Of a DNA stretch of 64,000 nt, positions 8,912 through 17,632 are shown in pieces. Below the pieces are notes generated by a model, which saw nothing but the letters and a program-made list of their open reading frames with translations, was not told where the DNA came from and ran no database searches. Numbering within the stretch: position 1 is the stretch's first letter; every line of letters begins with the position of its first letter. The stretch spans positions 558,001 to 622,000 of the forward strand of contig NZ_JAXQNN010000001.1 of the NCBI RefSeq assembly GCF_034427455.1, read 5' to 3'. The DNA comes from Jeotgalibacillus haloalkalitolerans (GTDB lineage: Bacteria; Bacillota; Bacilli; Bacillales; Jeotgalibacillaceae). A program made the translations under genes and the position numbers.

Positions 8912-8983
8912 TTTCCCGAGCAAATCGGTTGGTTATAAAAAGAACGTCCTGTAAACTTATATGAAAACGCAGGAGTGATGTTT

Positions 8984-10129
8984 GTGTACGATTTTACAAA
9001 AACAGATGCGCAGAAGAGAATGCTGGCTGACCTTAACAGACTCATTCCTTCATTTAAAAAGCGTGAACACTTACTTGATGAACCGAATGCTTATCCTGAG
9101 AAAAATATTAAAGAATTAATAGACCTGGGCTATTCAAAGCTGACGCTGCCAAAGGAATTCGGCGGTCAGGGAGAGGGGCTTTATGAGCTTGTGCTCGGTC
9201 AGGAAGCGATTGCTAAAGGGAGCGGTGCAACGGCATTATCTATGGGCTGGCACACCGGCACCCTGCTTGAATTCAGTGAGAGGCGCCACTGGAAAAAAGA
9301 AGCAGCAGATTTTATTTTGGAAAAGATCAAAGATGGTGCGATTGTAAACACTGCTGCGACTGAAAAGGGTGCCGGCAGTCCTGCAAGAGGGGCATTGCCG
9401 AAAACGACGGCAGTGAAAACCGCTTCAGGATGGGAGATTACCGGTGAGAAATCCTATACCTCCCTTGCGCCAATGCTTGACTATATTTTCGTGACAGCTG
9501 TGATTGATGGGACAGATCAGGTCGCAACCTTCATCCTACCGGGTGATGCTGAAGGTGTGTCAATCAGAGAGTCGTGGGACAGTATCGGTATGCACGGAAC
9601 CGCCAGTCATGATCTCGTGCTGGAGAAGGTTGAAGTGCCTGAGCGTTATATGCTCAAGGATGGTGCAGGAGCTGGTGCCAAGCCGCCAATGAGCTGGCTG
9701 CTTCATATTCCTGCCTGCTATATTGGAATCGCCGGCGCAGCACTTGAAGATGCCACGTCTTTTGCAGCATCTTATGAACCGGCTTCGCTCGGAGAACCGA
9801 TCGGAAGCCTTCCGAATGTGCAGGAAAAGCTCGGTGATCTGCAGGTGAAGCTGCTAAGTGCGAGACAGGTGCTTTATCATACAGCTGAAAGCTATGAGCG
9901 TGCGGAAAATAAAGAGGATGTACGAGTACTATTGAGCTCAGCAAAAGTACATGTGACCAATGCAGCGATTGAGATTGTTGAAAAGTCGATGAGAATTGTC
10001 GGGCCGCAGAGTATGTCTGCCTCAAGTCCGATGCAGCGCTATTACCGCGACGTGCGGATGGGGCTTCATAACCCGCCGATGGAGGATATGGTCAAAGGAC
10101 AGTTTGGGAAGAAGATGGTGGATCAGTGA
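8984..10129 (+). CDS. Acyl-CoA dehydrogenase family flavoprotein
   Basis: A 381-residue FAD-dependent acyl-CoA dehydrogenase homologue. Seen in order: an N-terminal helical domain; TAATEKGAGSPA near residue 125, in the FAD/acyl-binding beta-barrel position; WEITGEKSYTS; GTASHDLVLEKVEVPERYML, the usual strand leading into the C-terminal helical bundle; and a C-terminal QRYYRDVRMGLHNPP motif common in this family. The substrate is not predictable and no thiolase, hydratase or ETF gene is nearby, so beta-oxidation is not shown. Start choice: AGGAG ends at 8975, overlapping GTG 8975 and two bases from ATG 8978, so GTG at 8984 (spacing eight) is preferred. Confidence 0.88.
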   Translation: MYDFTKTDAQKRMLADLNRLIPSFKKREHLLDEPNAYPEKNIKELIDLGYSKLTLPKEFGGQGEGLYELVLGQEAIAKGSGATALSMGWHTGTLLEFSERRHWKKEAADFILEKIKDGAIVNTAATEKGAGSPARGALPKTTAVKTASGWEITGEKSYTSLAPMLDYIFVTAVIDGTDQVATFILPGDAEGVSIRESWDSIGMHGTASHDLVLEKVEVPERYMLKDGAGAGAKPPMSWLLHIPACYIGIAGAALEDATSFAASYEPASLGEPIGSLPNVQEKLGDLQVKLLSARQVLYHTAESYERAENKEDVRVLLSSAKVHVTNAAIEIVEKSMRIVGPQSMSASSPMQRYYRDVRMGLHNPPMEDMVKGQFGKKMVDQ

Positions 10130-10165
10130 GGCTGAAATGGTGAAGGGGAGTCGGGATTAATTGAA

Positions 10166-10330
10166 TCATCAATGGGATAAATCGATCACCTTTTCAGTTA
10201 ATTACGTCACCTTTACGATTGATTCAACGTTTATCGGTCTGGTGCACCGGAATTAGCTCACCAATTTTATTTTTCTATCATCTTCTGACTTTATTCGATC
10301 ACCTTTTGACTTATTCATTCGACCACACGC
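10166..10330. repeat. 21-base periodic array, word family B (TCACCTTTT, reverse of GGTGA)
   Basis: TCAYC words start at 10166, 10186, 10207, then 10258, 10278, 10299, with a TCGACC at 10319. Steps are 20-21 within each group and the 51-base break is about 2.4 steps. Words are mostly followed by TTTT or preceded by ATTCGA. The array fills the gap between convergent acd and the glucanase, ahead of the shared terminator. Confidence 0.7.
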
Positions 10331-10361
10331 ACGTCCATTAACTCGCAAATCCAGCACAAAC

Positions 10362-10410
10362 AAAAAAGCCGTGATCCCGGGAACAACATTCCCCGGGGCC
10401 ACGGCTTTTT
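10362..10410. terminator. Bidirectional terminator between acyl-CoA dehydrogenase and glucanase genes
   Basis: AAAAAAGCCGTGATCCCGGG pairs with CCCCGGGGCCACGGCTTTTT around a nine-base loop. A and T runs on both sides make it usable on both strands. Confidence 0.9.
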
Positions 10411-10411
10411 A

Positions 10412-13354
10412 CTATTCCAATGTTACATTATCAATCTTCACTTCATGCGCATCATTTGATTCACCTGCAATTTTACCTAACAGGAACTTCAGGCTGAGCG
10501 CCTGCTGAGTTGCCGGAGTAAATGTGAATTCATATGTCTGCTGATCAGCTGTCAGCTCCACGACCTCAGATAATGAACGGGCATATGCAGCATCTTCAAC
10601 TGTCACTTCCATCTTCCGGTCAACAGTAGAACTTGCATCAAACTTCAGCGTATAAGGTTTTCCAGGAAGCAGTGACAGGTTCTCCTGATACAGCTGAACG
10701 CCCCATGGTTCAGCACTCTGCTGTCCAATCTGGATCAGCGCCTGATCATTAACAAGCTGCAAACTGCTTGGAGCTGCATCCCAATGAAAGTATGACACCC
10801 AAGGCTCAAGACTTCCATCAAATGTTCCATTCTTAATTGGTGTCTCACCTGCAGGACCACCAACTCTTTTCAGTGAAAGGTTATCAAGTTCAACATTGCC
10901 TTCTCCACCAAATGAAACAACAAATTGTGCATTCAGGTCAGTGATATCAGGCATTGTGAATGCTACATTCTGTGTTGACCATTCCTCGTCAGCTGAAATA
11001 ACTTCGCTTGCATAAACGGTCGAACCATCTTCGCTGAGCAGTTCAATTTGAACGTCGCTTTGATCAGCTTTTACTTCAAGTGCCAGTTCATAAGGGCTCT
11101 CGCTTTGCAGCTGAATGCCTTTTTGAACAAGCTGAGCATCAGAGTCGTTCACTGTCAGAACGCGGCGCTCAGGGTCTACTGATACTGCATCGTCAGAAGA
11201 TGCATTTAACACATTCCAATAAAGGAGTCTGTCAGGGAAGCCCTGATCAAATGTTCCGTTATAGATCAGATTTCCGTTTTTAAGCGGTGACTTTGAAGCA
11301 TCCGGATCAATTTCCGGTGCTGTTGTTTCTTCAATTCTGACATTGCCGATCCAGACTGGATGTGTTGACAGACCCAGGTTAAATTCAAGGCGTGCTTTCA
11401 GGTCTGTTTCTTCTGTCATCTGGAAGACAGTTTCATAGGGTTGTACTTCATTTGTCAGCGAGAAAGATTCACTGCTTGAGTAAGTTGAATAATCTCGATC
11501 AGCGTCTCCACTCACTTTGACATTGATATCACGGTTGCTTGCAGACTTTGCATCAAAGCTGACTTTGTAATAACGTCCTTTTCCGATTGTAACGTCCTGG
11601 ATCAGCTGAATCGCATAAGGCTGATTACCGCCGTTTTGAATGTCTGCCTTTGCAAAATTGCGGCCATCAAGCTCATCAATTGAAAGGGAAGCCTGTCCGC
11701 CAAAGTCAGGAAGTGCAAGGAAGTACCAGTGATCAGTTCCTGGGACACCTTCAACACCTTTTACAGTGCCAGTGTCTTCAGTGAAGTCATTGTTATAAAC
11801 AAGGTTACCGTCTTCTAGCGGCAGCTTCGCATCTTCTGGAAGCGGCTCTGCCACAACTTCAGGCAGTTCAGGCGTCTGATATGGACGGCCTGTCAGATCA
11901 TATACCCGTACGTAATCTACGTTCATTGACTGCGGGAACATTGTATCTTCAGTCGGGTCACCATCAAAGTTTCCGCCGATTGCAAGGTTCAGCAGCATGT
12001 GGAACGGCTGATCGAATGGAGCAGGGTACGTATGATTTGCAGCAGCATTTTGCTCTTTGCTGTACCAGTTGTTCTGCGTCTGTGTCAGTACGCCGTCTAC
12101 ATACCAGCGGATCTCACCAGGCTCCCATTCAACTGAATAGACATGTTCATCGGCAATTGTTGAACCATCCGGGAACGTGTATTCAGCGCCAGTGTATTTA
12201 TTGTTTGGCCATGTTTCACCATAGTGAATTGTACCAATTGCGTGGTGAGGGTTGCTTCCCTGTGCTTCTAAAATATCAATTTCCCCGGAAGCAGCCCAGC
12301 CGCCGTAACGATCTTCTTCAGGAAGCATCCAGAATGCCGGCCAGTAGCCTTTTCCTGTAGGAAGTGAGGCCTTCATTTCAAATTTTCCGTATGTTTTAGC
12401 AAAAAGTCCTTTGGTTCTTAAGCGTGCAGATGTGTATGAAAAACCTTCATACTCTTCTTCGCGTGCTGTAATAACAAGATTTCCATCTTCCGTTTTTGCG
12501 TTTTCAGGACGGTCAGTGTAATACTGCTTTTCATTATTTCCCCATCCCGGTACGAATGTTCCGTTTGCATCATAGAAGCCGTTGCCAATCTCAAAATCCC
12601 ATTTAGAGCGGTCAATTTCAGTCCCGTTGAATTCGTCCTGCCAGATCAGTGACCATGGCGACACAAAGTCTTCCGGATTTTGTGTAGATACACCATTCAG
12701 CTCAAGTGCTGTTTCAAGCTCAGCATCTTCAATCACACCATCGCCATTTAGAGAAGAGCCGGCTGCAAGTGTTGAGACGTGAAGAGATTTGATCAGGCTG
12801 TCCAGTGGATGGTCAACGTCTGTAAGCGCATTCAAAATTAACTGATCGATTACACCGTCAACTGACAGCTGGTTCAGTTGTTTAGATTGGCCTTTGTTTT
12901 TACCTTCAGCCGTAACTGCAGTGAATTCACCCGATAGCTCAAGCGATGATCCATTGAGTAGCGAAACGCCTTTAAAACCGTCTGCTGTCAGTTCATTTTC
13001 TGTAAGAGAACCGTTTCCGTCAAACAGTGTGTTTTCAATAATTGAATCTCCGGACACTGTGAATGATGTTTCATGAGAAGACGTTTTAACAGAAAGCGTT
13101 TGCAAAGAAGAGTTGTGAATGGTCAGACTCTCTGGTGCTTTACCCTTTATGTAAACCGTTCCTTCAACTGACACGTTGTCGAGTGTAATATTCTTTCCGG
13201 CGGCTGGCGTAATATGAAGGTCTCCTTTGATGACCTCATTACTCAGCACATCGTCTTTCAGGTTGACAGTGTCTTTCTTTGCAAAACCGGTACCTGCAAA
13301 GCTGGACATAGATAGCGAGAAGACTAACAATAATGCACTGCTCTTTTTTAACAT
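10412..13354 (-). CDS. Secreted multidomain GH16 beta-glucanase (laminarinase-like)
   Basis: A 980-residue exported protein. Domains by eye: signal peptide 1-27 (MLKKSSALLLVFSLSMSS...GFA); residues 30-225 with repeated short beta strands such as ITLDNVSVEGTVYIKG, probably a beta-solenoid surface module; GH16 catalytic domain about 235-500 starting WSLIWQDEFNGTEIDRSKW, with GEIDILEAQG carrying the nucleophile Glu358, Asp360 and acid/base Glu363; then three beta-sandwich modules of CBM4/9 type (about 525-680, 690-835, 840-980). GH16 enzymes with this loop set usually cut beta-1,3 or mixed-linked glucans. The ATG at 13354 has GGGAGG eight bases upstream; a longer frame from 13390 lacks this. It follows a LacI gene and has its own promoter. 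Confidence 0.9.
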   Translation of the reverse strand: MLKKSSALLLVFSLSMSSFAGTGFAKKDTVNLKDDVLSNEVIKGDLHITPAAGKNITLDNVSVEGTVYIKGKAPESLTIHNSSLQTLSVKTSSHETSFTVSGDSIIENTLFDGNGSLTENELTADGFKGVSLLNGSSLELSGEFTAVTAEGKNKGQSKQLNQLSVDGVIDQLILNALTDVDHPLDSLIKSLHVSTLAAGSSLNGDGVIEDAELETALELNGVSTQNPEDFVSPWSLIWQDEFNGTEIDRSKWDFEIGNGFYDANGTFVPGWGNNEKQYYTDRPENAKTEDGNLVITAREEEYEGFSYTSARLRTKGLFAKTYGKFEMKASLPTGKGYWPAFWMLPEEDRYGGWAASGEIDILEAQGSNPHHAIGTIHYGETWPNNKYTGAEYTFPDGSTIADEHVYSVEWEPGEIRWYVDGVLTQTQNNWYSKEQNAAANHTYPAPFDQPFHMLLNLAIGGNFDGDPTEDTMFPQSMNVDYVRVYDLTGRPYQTPELPEVVAEPLPEDAKLPLEDGNLVYNNDFTEDTGTVKGVEGVPGTDHWYFLALPDFGGQASLSIDELDGRNFAKADIQNGGNQPYAIQLIQDVTIGKGRYYKVSFDAKSASNRDINVKVSGDADRDYSTYSSSESFSLTNEVQPYETVFQMTEETDLKARLEFNLGLSTHPVWIGNVRIEETTAPEIDPDASKSPLKNGNLIYNGTFDQGFPDRLLYWNVLNASSDDAVSVDPERRVLTVNDSDAQLVQKGIQLQSESPYELALEVKADQSDVQIELLSEDGSTVYASEVISADEEWSTQNVAFTMPDITDLNAQFVVSFGGEGNVELDNLSLKRVGGPAGETPIKNGTFDGSLEPWVSYFHWDAAPSSLQLVNDQALIQIGQQSAEPWGVQLYQENLSLLPGKPYTLKFDASSTVDRKMEVTVEDAAYARSLSEVVELTADQQTYEFTFTPATQQALSLKFLLGKIAGESNDAHEVKIDNVTLE

Positions 13355-13399
13355 GTAATGGCCTCCCTTGTTTTGTCCTACGTGGGACATTTGAGTATA

Positions 13400-13453
13400 A
13401 CTATAAAAGCATTCATCATTTTTGACAACCGGTTTTTACAATAATGAATGCTT
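13400..13453 (-). promoter_or_regulatory. Promoter and LacI-type operator of the GH16 gene
   Basis: On the minus strand TTGTCA (13423-13428), 17 bases, and TATAGT (13400-13405) form a good sigma-A promoter. A long palindrome spans 13407-13453: arms AAGCATTCATCATT and AATAATGAATGCTT (13 of 14 paired) around a loop whose exact centre is AACCGGTT (13427-13434). The CG-centred core overlapping the -35 box looks like an operator for the LacI protein encoded just upstream. Confidence 0.65.
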
Positions 13454-13513
13454 CAGGTGTAAAAAGGTACTATTGATCTAGTGTGAAAAGTCAGTCTATT
13501 TTACAATGAATAG

Positions 13514-14533
13514 TTAAGAATCCGGTGCTGCACATGAATCACGCTCAATCAGGGTGGCTGTAAAAGAATGTTCAGGTGCCGGGACACCGTATTCAACCCG
13601 GCTGATCAATTGCTCCACCAGATATTCTGCCATTTCCACCCGCGGCAGCTGCATTGTTGTAAGGGAAGGGTTTGTGTATTCTGTGAGCCGGATATTATCA
13701 AAGCCGATGAGGGAAATGTGCTTTGGCACAGAAATACCATGTTCCCCAAGCGCTTTTAATGCACCGATTGCAATCAGGTCATTGGAGCAGACAACAGCTG
13801 TCGGCAGGATTCCTTTATCAATCCAGTCCAGTATGGCCTCATAGCCGGATTGCTCCACAAAGCTTCCTATAAAAACAGGACCCTCAGCAAGGTTTGCCTG
13901 TTGCATCGCCTGTTTGTAACCGTGTAATCGTTCAACTGCAGCACGGTTTTCCTGCTCGCCGGTTATGATCCCGATCTGCTGATGACCGTGTCCGATCAGG
14001 TGTTCAGTTGCATGAAGGGCGGATTCCTGGTTTAACAGAATCGGAACAGGTATTTCCAACTGATCCGAATCAAGGTTGTTCTGATCAAAAACCCCCACTA
14101 AGAAGCCAGCTTCCCTGATTTCATCGACAATCCTTTGCACCGATGACCAGCTGATGATCATTCCGGCGTCAATGCTTTTCTCTCTGTACAGTTTTAAAAT
14201 AGGGGAAGTGTCATCGATTGTTGAGGTTGTGACGAGAACATTATAGCCGCGCTCTGCACATGAGCTGATCATACTGCTGATGACTGTGCTGTAAAAGAGA
14301 TCATCCGCATAAATGTTATGCTTTTCAGGATCCTGTATGATAAATAATCCGAGCGTCTGCGTTTTCTTTTTTGTCAGGCGTCTTGCAGAAACGTTCGGGT
14401 GGTAGTTGTGTTCATTCATAATTTGAAGAATACGTTCACGCGTTTCTTTTTTTACCTGGGGTGAATCATTTAATACCCGCTGCACTGTTTTTCTCGATAC
14501 GCCGGCGAGTTTTGCTATATCAAAAATATCCAT
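13514..14533 (-). CDS. LacI/GalR family transcriptional regulator
   Basis: A 339-residue repressor. Residues 1-55 hold the LacI helix-turn-helix and hinge (DIFDIAKLAGVSRKTVQRVL, then YHPNVSARRLTKKKT); the rest is a periplasmic-binding-like sugar-sensing domain, including the VVCSNDLIAIGALKALGEHG and ISLIGFDNI strands. The third helix reads SRKTVQRVLN rather than the usual SxxTVSRVLN. AGGAGG lies six bases before the ATG at 14533; the longer frame to 14665 adds non-conserved residues. It lies between the PTS-phosphatase pair and the GH16 gene on the same strand, so it probably controls both. The inducer is unknown. Confidence 0.9.
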   Translation of the reverse strand: MDIFDIAKLAGVSRKTVQRVLNDSPQVKKETRERILQIMNEHNYHPNVSARRLTKKKTQTLGLFIIQDPEKHNIYADDLFYSTVISSMISSCAERGYNVLVTTSTIDDTSPILKLYREKSIDAGMIISWSSVQRIVDEIREAGFLVGVFDQNNLDSDQLEIPVPILLNQESALHATEHLIGHGHQQIGIITGEQENRAAVERLHGYKQAMQQANLAEGPVFIGSFVEQSGYEAILDWIDKGILPTAVVCSNDLIAIGALKALGEHGISVPKHISLIGFDNIRLTEYTNPSLTTMQLPRVEMAEYLVEQLISRVEYGVPAPEHSFTATLIERDSCAAPDS

Positions 14534-14665
14534 TTTTTCCTCCTGCGTGTTACTTATAGAGTTTATTATAGCTGAATAAGAACCCGCCTGCATTGAATGA
14601 TGAAGGGTCAGTTTGAAAGGTGAGAAGTGAACGGTGAAGCTGCAGTAGATGAGCGGGGAATTCAA

Positions 14666-14822
14666 TCATCTATAAAAATATATCTATCATCTTTTTGGTT
14701 AATTCCGTCGTCTTTTAATTTATTCAGCTTCTGTTAGTCTGAAACGCCTGAATTACGTCATGAATCGTCATTATTCAATCACCTTTTGTACTAATTCCAT
14801 CACCAAAAAGTTTATTAGACCC
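14666..14822. repeat. 21-base periodic array, word family B (TCATC/TCACC)
   Basis: TCRYC-like words start at 14666, 14687, 14708, 14729 (steps of exactly 21) and again at 14758, 14779, 14800 (21, 21). Most are followed by TTTT and a conserved TAATTC before the next word. It occupies the gap between the phosphatase and lacI genes. Confidence 0.7.
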
Positions 14823-14888
14823 ATGCCCGAAAGCGCCACTGCCTGAAATGAAGCATTCTTCTCCAGCTAAAGAGTAGTGAAACGATTT

Positions 14889-14923
14889 TAAGGATGAGAC
14901 ATTTTGTCCCATCCTTAAAATAA
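14889..14923 (-). terminator. Possible terminator at the end of the phosphatase gene
   Basis: TTTTAAGGATGAGAC and GTCCCATCCTTAAAA pair around ATTTT. The hairpin overlaps the last codons of the gene and has no long U run on the minus strand, so it may be a weak terminator or a processing stem. Confidence 0.45.
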
Positions 14924-15712
14924 TTTAATCTTTAGTTCCACTTCCACACCAAAATGATCAGATACAACAGGGTAATGCTCCCCGTTAAATATCACTCTAG
15001 AAGATTTTACTTTTACAGACTCCGAAGCAAAAATATAATCAATCCGGAGCGGCTGTGCGTTACCTTCCCAGCCTGCGATCTCCCCGAATACGGTTGTGCC
15101 GCTGTCTTTTGTTGCAGCAAGTGTGTAAGTATCCTTTAAACCTTTTGTTAAAAGAAGGTCATAGCCTTCTTCTTTCAATCCAGCGTGGTTGTTGAAGTCC
15201 CCCATATAGAATGAGAGTCTGTCAGGGTGCTGTCTTTTGAGTAAACGGTCAACCTGTTCAGTGTAAAGCTCTTCTTCATCGCTCCACCAGCCGAGGTGGC
15301 ATGAGTAAAAATCAATCAGCTGGTCTCCGGCGTTCACTGTGATGCGGGGGACGGCACGGGTCTTCCAGTGATCAGGATCTTCAGATTTTGTGATAAAAAA
15401 GGAATCCTTTTCTGTGACCGGCAGCCTTGAGATCAGGGCAACACCTTCTTCATAAACGTCATAGCCATAGTGGCAGAAGGACCAGTGCATCTGATCTTCA
15501 GTTCTGTCGAGTGCAGATAAACGCTTCAGCAGTTCAAGACCAAAGTGTCCTTTTTTATAGCCGCCTTCCTGAGGAGCGTCAGCCAGCTGACTGACCTCCT
15601 GCAGTGCGATGACATCATATTCACGTTCTGTAATTGTTTTTGCAAGAATATCGAGCTTTTCCAGCTGCTGTTCTTCCTGCCAGGAATGACAGTTCAGTGT
15701 GAGCAGTTTCAT
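14915..15712 (-). CDS. mapP: Endonuclease/exonuclease/phosphatase-fold hydrolase, probable maltose 6'-phosphate phosphatase
   Basis: A 265-residue cytoplasmic protein of the DNase I-like EEP fold. Metal and catalytic motifs are all present: LTLNCHSW near the start, ALQEVS (Glu39), the CHLGWW His near 150, MGDFNNH near 178, RIDYIF near 230 and the closing SDHFGV. Its gene begins three bases after the PTS gene stop, with the ribosome site inside that gene's end, so the two are translationally coupled. In Enterococcus a phosphatase of this kind (MapP) linked to a maltose PTS removes phosphate from imported maltose 6'-phosphate; coupling to a MalT-like permease makes that the best guess. Another sugar phosphate is possible. 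Confidence 0.62.
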   Translation of the reverse strand: MKLLTLNCHSWQEEQQLEKLDILAKTITEREYDVIALQEVSQLADAPQEGGYKKGHFGLELLKRLSALDRTEDQMHWSFCHYGYDVYEEGVALISRLPVTEKDSFFITKSEDPDHWKTRAVPRITVNAGDQLIDFYSCHLGWWSDEEELYTEQVDRLLKRQHPDRLSFYMGDFNNHAGLKEEGYDLLLTKGLKDTYTLAATKDSGTTVFGEIAGWEGNAQPLRIDYIFASESVKVKSSRVIFNGEHYPVVSDHFGVEVELKIKLF

Positions 15713-15715
15713 TGA

Positions 15716-17365
15716 TTAAGCTCCTAACTCGTCTTGAATATCGGATTTCAGTACGTCTGCTTTTGGTCCGTAGATTGCCTGAACGCCACGATCGCGAAGG
15801 ACAAGTCCAAGTGCACCGTTTTGCTTCCAGATTCTTTCGTCTGCTACAAGGCCGATATCTTTAACGGTTACACGAAGGCGCGTCATACATGCATCTACAT
15901 CTTCAATGTTTTCTTCTCCACCTAAAAGTCCGATAATCGCAACAGCCTGTGAGTCTTTGTTGCTGGCAGTTGTTTTAGATGAAATCTTCTCTTCAGTTGT
16001 TTCTTCGATATAGTTTCCTGCACGTCCCGGAGTAGGGAAGTTAAAGCGTTTGATCAGGAAGTAGGCTGCGCCGAAGTTCACAGCAAACATGATCACAGAG
16101 ACGAACACCAGGTTGATCAGGTCCCGGGTAAGACCGGCATTGACAATCAGTGGCGTTCTTGTAAGAAATTCAATAAATCCAAATGCATGAATACGCAGGT
16201 CAATTAAATCAACAAGTGCAAATGAAACACCAGTCAGTACAGCATATACGATATAAAGAAGCGGTGCAGCGAACATGAACATGAATTCGATTGGCTCAGT
16301 TACACCTGTTAAAAATACAGCCAGACCTGCTGAAAGAAACATGGATTTGTATTTTGTGCGTTTATCTTTATCAACATTCAGGTACATCGCAAGTGCAAGT
16401 CCAATCAGTGCAGCAGATGAAGCAATGAACTGTCCGACTTTAAAGCGTGCCGGCACAACCTCTTCAGTCAGCTGGTTGTAGCCTGCAGTGTTACCCTGCT
16501 GAAGCATATTGTAAAGGTCTGTAACCCATGCGAGCCAAAGTGGATCCTGACCTGATACCATGCTGCCGGCACTCGCACCAGTCTGAATTACGTATGTACC
16601 GCCAAGCTCCGTATAATTGATCGGAACCGTCAGCATATGATGAAGTCCGAATGGCAGTAACAGTCTTTCAAGTGTACCGAAAATAAATGGCGCAACAATC
16701 GGTGCTGAATTTCGGGAGTTTGCAATCCACTGCCCGAAGTCATTCAACAGCCCCTGGATGAAAGGCCATACAAGTGACATAATCAGTGCAACGACTACAG
16801 AACCTGCAATGACAACGAAAGGTACAAAGCGTTTTCCGTTAAAGAAGGCAAGCGCCTGTGGAAGCTTACTGAAGTTATAATATTTGTTGTAAAGTGCTGC
16901 GCCAAGGAATCCGGAAATAATTCCGACAAATACACCCATATTCAGTGCAGGTGCACCCAGGACTGAAATAAAGTAATCAGCAACAACAAGCTCTGCTCCT
17001 AAAAGAGAGGTAACCGTTGCAGAAGGGTCGGCAAGCATGTCAGCATTTACGCCAAATATAGCTCCTGTAATTCTGTTTATTAATAGAAAAGCGATTAATG
17101 CAGCAAATGCACCGCCTGCGCGGTCTTTTGCCCACGAGCCGCCAATTGCAACTGCAAATAGAATATGCAGATTCGTAATGATCGCCCACCCGATGTCTTC
17201 CATCACACGCGCAATCGTTTGCATTAATACGATGTCGCCAGTCATCATGGCAAGCAGCTTACCAAGCGAAATCATGATTCCGGCAGCCGGCATCACCGCA
17301 ACGACAACAAGCAGTGCTTTACCAAACTTCTGCCAGAAATCAAATGAACCGAAAATCTTTTTCAT
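15716..17365 (-). CDS. PTS permease EIICB, glucose/maltose (MalT/MalX-like) family
   Basis: A 549-residue phosphotransferase membrane component. Residues 1-435 are EIIC with about ten helices, including the family segment PFGLHHMLTVPINYTELGG and the FLTGVTEPIEFMF motif with the sugar-binding Glu. After a linker, EIIB (about 470-549) carries VDACMTRLRV with the phosphorylated Cys493. No EIIA domain is present, so EIIA must come from elsewhere, as for other members of this class. The loop set resembles maltose transporters more than PtsG. Upstream lie a palindrome TGCAACCGTTTGCA and a cre-like site. It forms an operon with the coupled EEP phosphatase. Confidence 0.87.
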   Translation of the reverse strand: MKKIFGSFDFWQKFGKALLVVVAVMPAAGIMISLGKLLAMMTGDIVLMQTIARVMEDIGWAIITNLHILFAVAIGGSWAKDRAGGAFAALIAFLLINRITGAIFGVNADMLADPSATVTSLLGAELVVADYFISVLGAPALNMGVFVGIISGFLGAALYNKYYNFSKLPQALAFFNGKRFVPFVVIAGSVVVALIMSLVWPFIQGLLNDFGQWIANSRNSAPIVAPFIFGTLERLLLPFGLHHMLTVPINYTELGGTYVIQTGASAGSMVSGQDPLWLAWVTDLYNMLQQGNTAGYNQLTEEVVPARFKVGQFIASSAALIGLALAMYLNVDKDKRTKYKSMFLSAGLAVFLTGVTEPIEFMFMFAAPLLYIVYAVLTGVSFALVDLIDLRIHAFGFIEFLTRTPLIVNAGLTRDLINLVFVSVIMFAVNFGAAYFLIKRFNFPTPGRAGNYIEETTEEKISSKTTASNKDSQAVAIIGLLGGEENIEDVDACMTRLRVTVKDIGLVADERIWKQNGALGLVLRDRGVQAIYGPKADVLKSDIQDELGA

Positions 17366-17428
17366 ACCAAGCCCTCCAAGGTTCTATGTATAGGTTTTCA
17401 TAAATGGTTTTTATGATGTACAATATGA

Positions 17429-17442
17429 TGCAACCGTTTGCA
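17429..17442. promoter_or_regulatory. LacI/MalR-type operator upstream of the PTS gene
   Basis: TGCAACCGTTTGCA is a CG-centred palindrome with one broken pair, close to MalR operators (GCAAACGTTTGC type). It lies 64 bases before the PTS start codon. It shares a CAACC half-site with the operator of the GH16 gene. Confidence 0.65.
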
Positions 17443-17484
17443 CTAATTGTTCATGTAGAATATTGTATATACAAGACAGAGAAC

Positions 17485-17499
17485 TTGCAAGCGTTTTAT
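17485..17499. promoter_or_regulatory. cre (CcpA) site upstream of the PTS operon
   Basis: TTGCAAGCGTTTTAT matches WTGNAANCGNWNNCW at every fixed position but one. It lies about 120 bases upstream of the PTS start and suggests catabolite control. Confidence 0.55.
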
Positions 17500-17585
17500 T
17501 AAAAAAGTTTTACTACACCTCTGTCTGTGAAATAGACACTGTGCGTCAATATATAACTGAGGTAAAATATTTATAAGAGACATAC

Positions 17586-17598
17586 TGTAAACGCTTCA
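17586..17598. promoter_or_regulatory. cre-like site before the DUF2254 gene
   Basis: TGTAAACGCTTCA resembles a cre core but is one base shorter than the usual palindrome. It sits 35 bases before the DUF2254 start, where bound CcpA would act as a roadblock. The match is suggestive only. Confidence 0.35.
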
Positions 17599-17632
17599 AA
17601 GAAAATCAAATGATTAAAAGGGGTGGAGCGGG

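Noticed and set aside
17037-17393. 118-codon plus-strand frame opposite the PTS gene
   Set aside because: It is the complement of EIIC helices and has no independent support.
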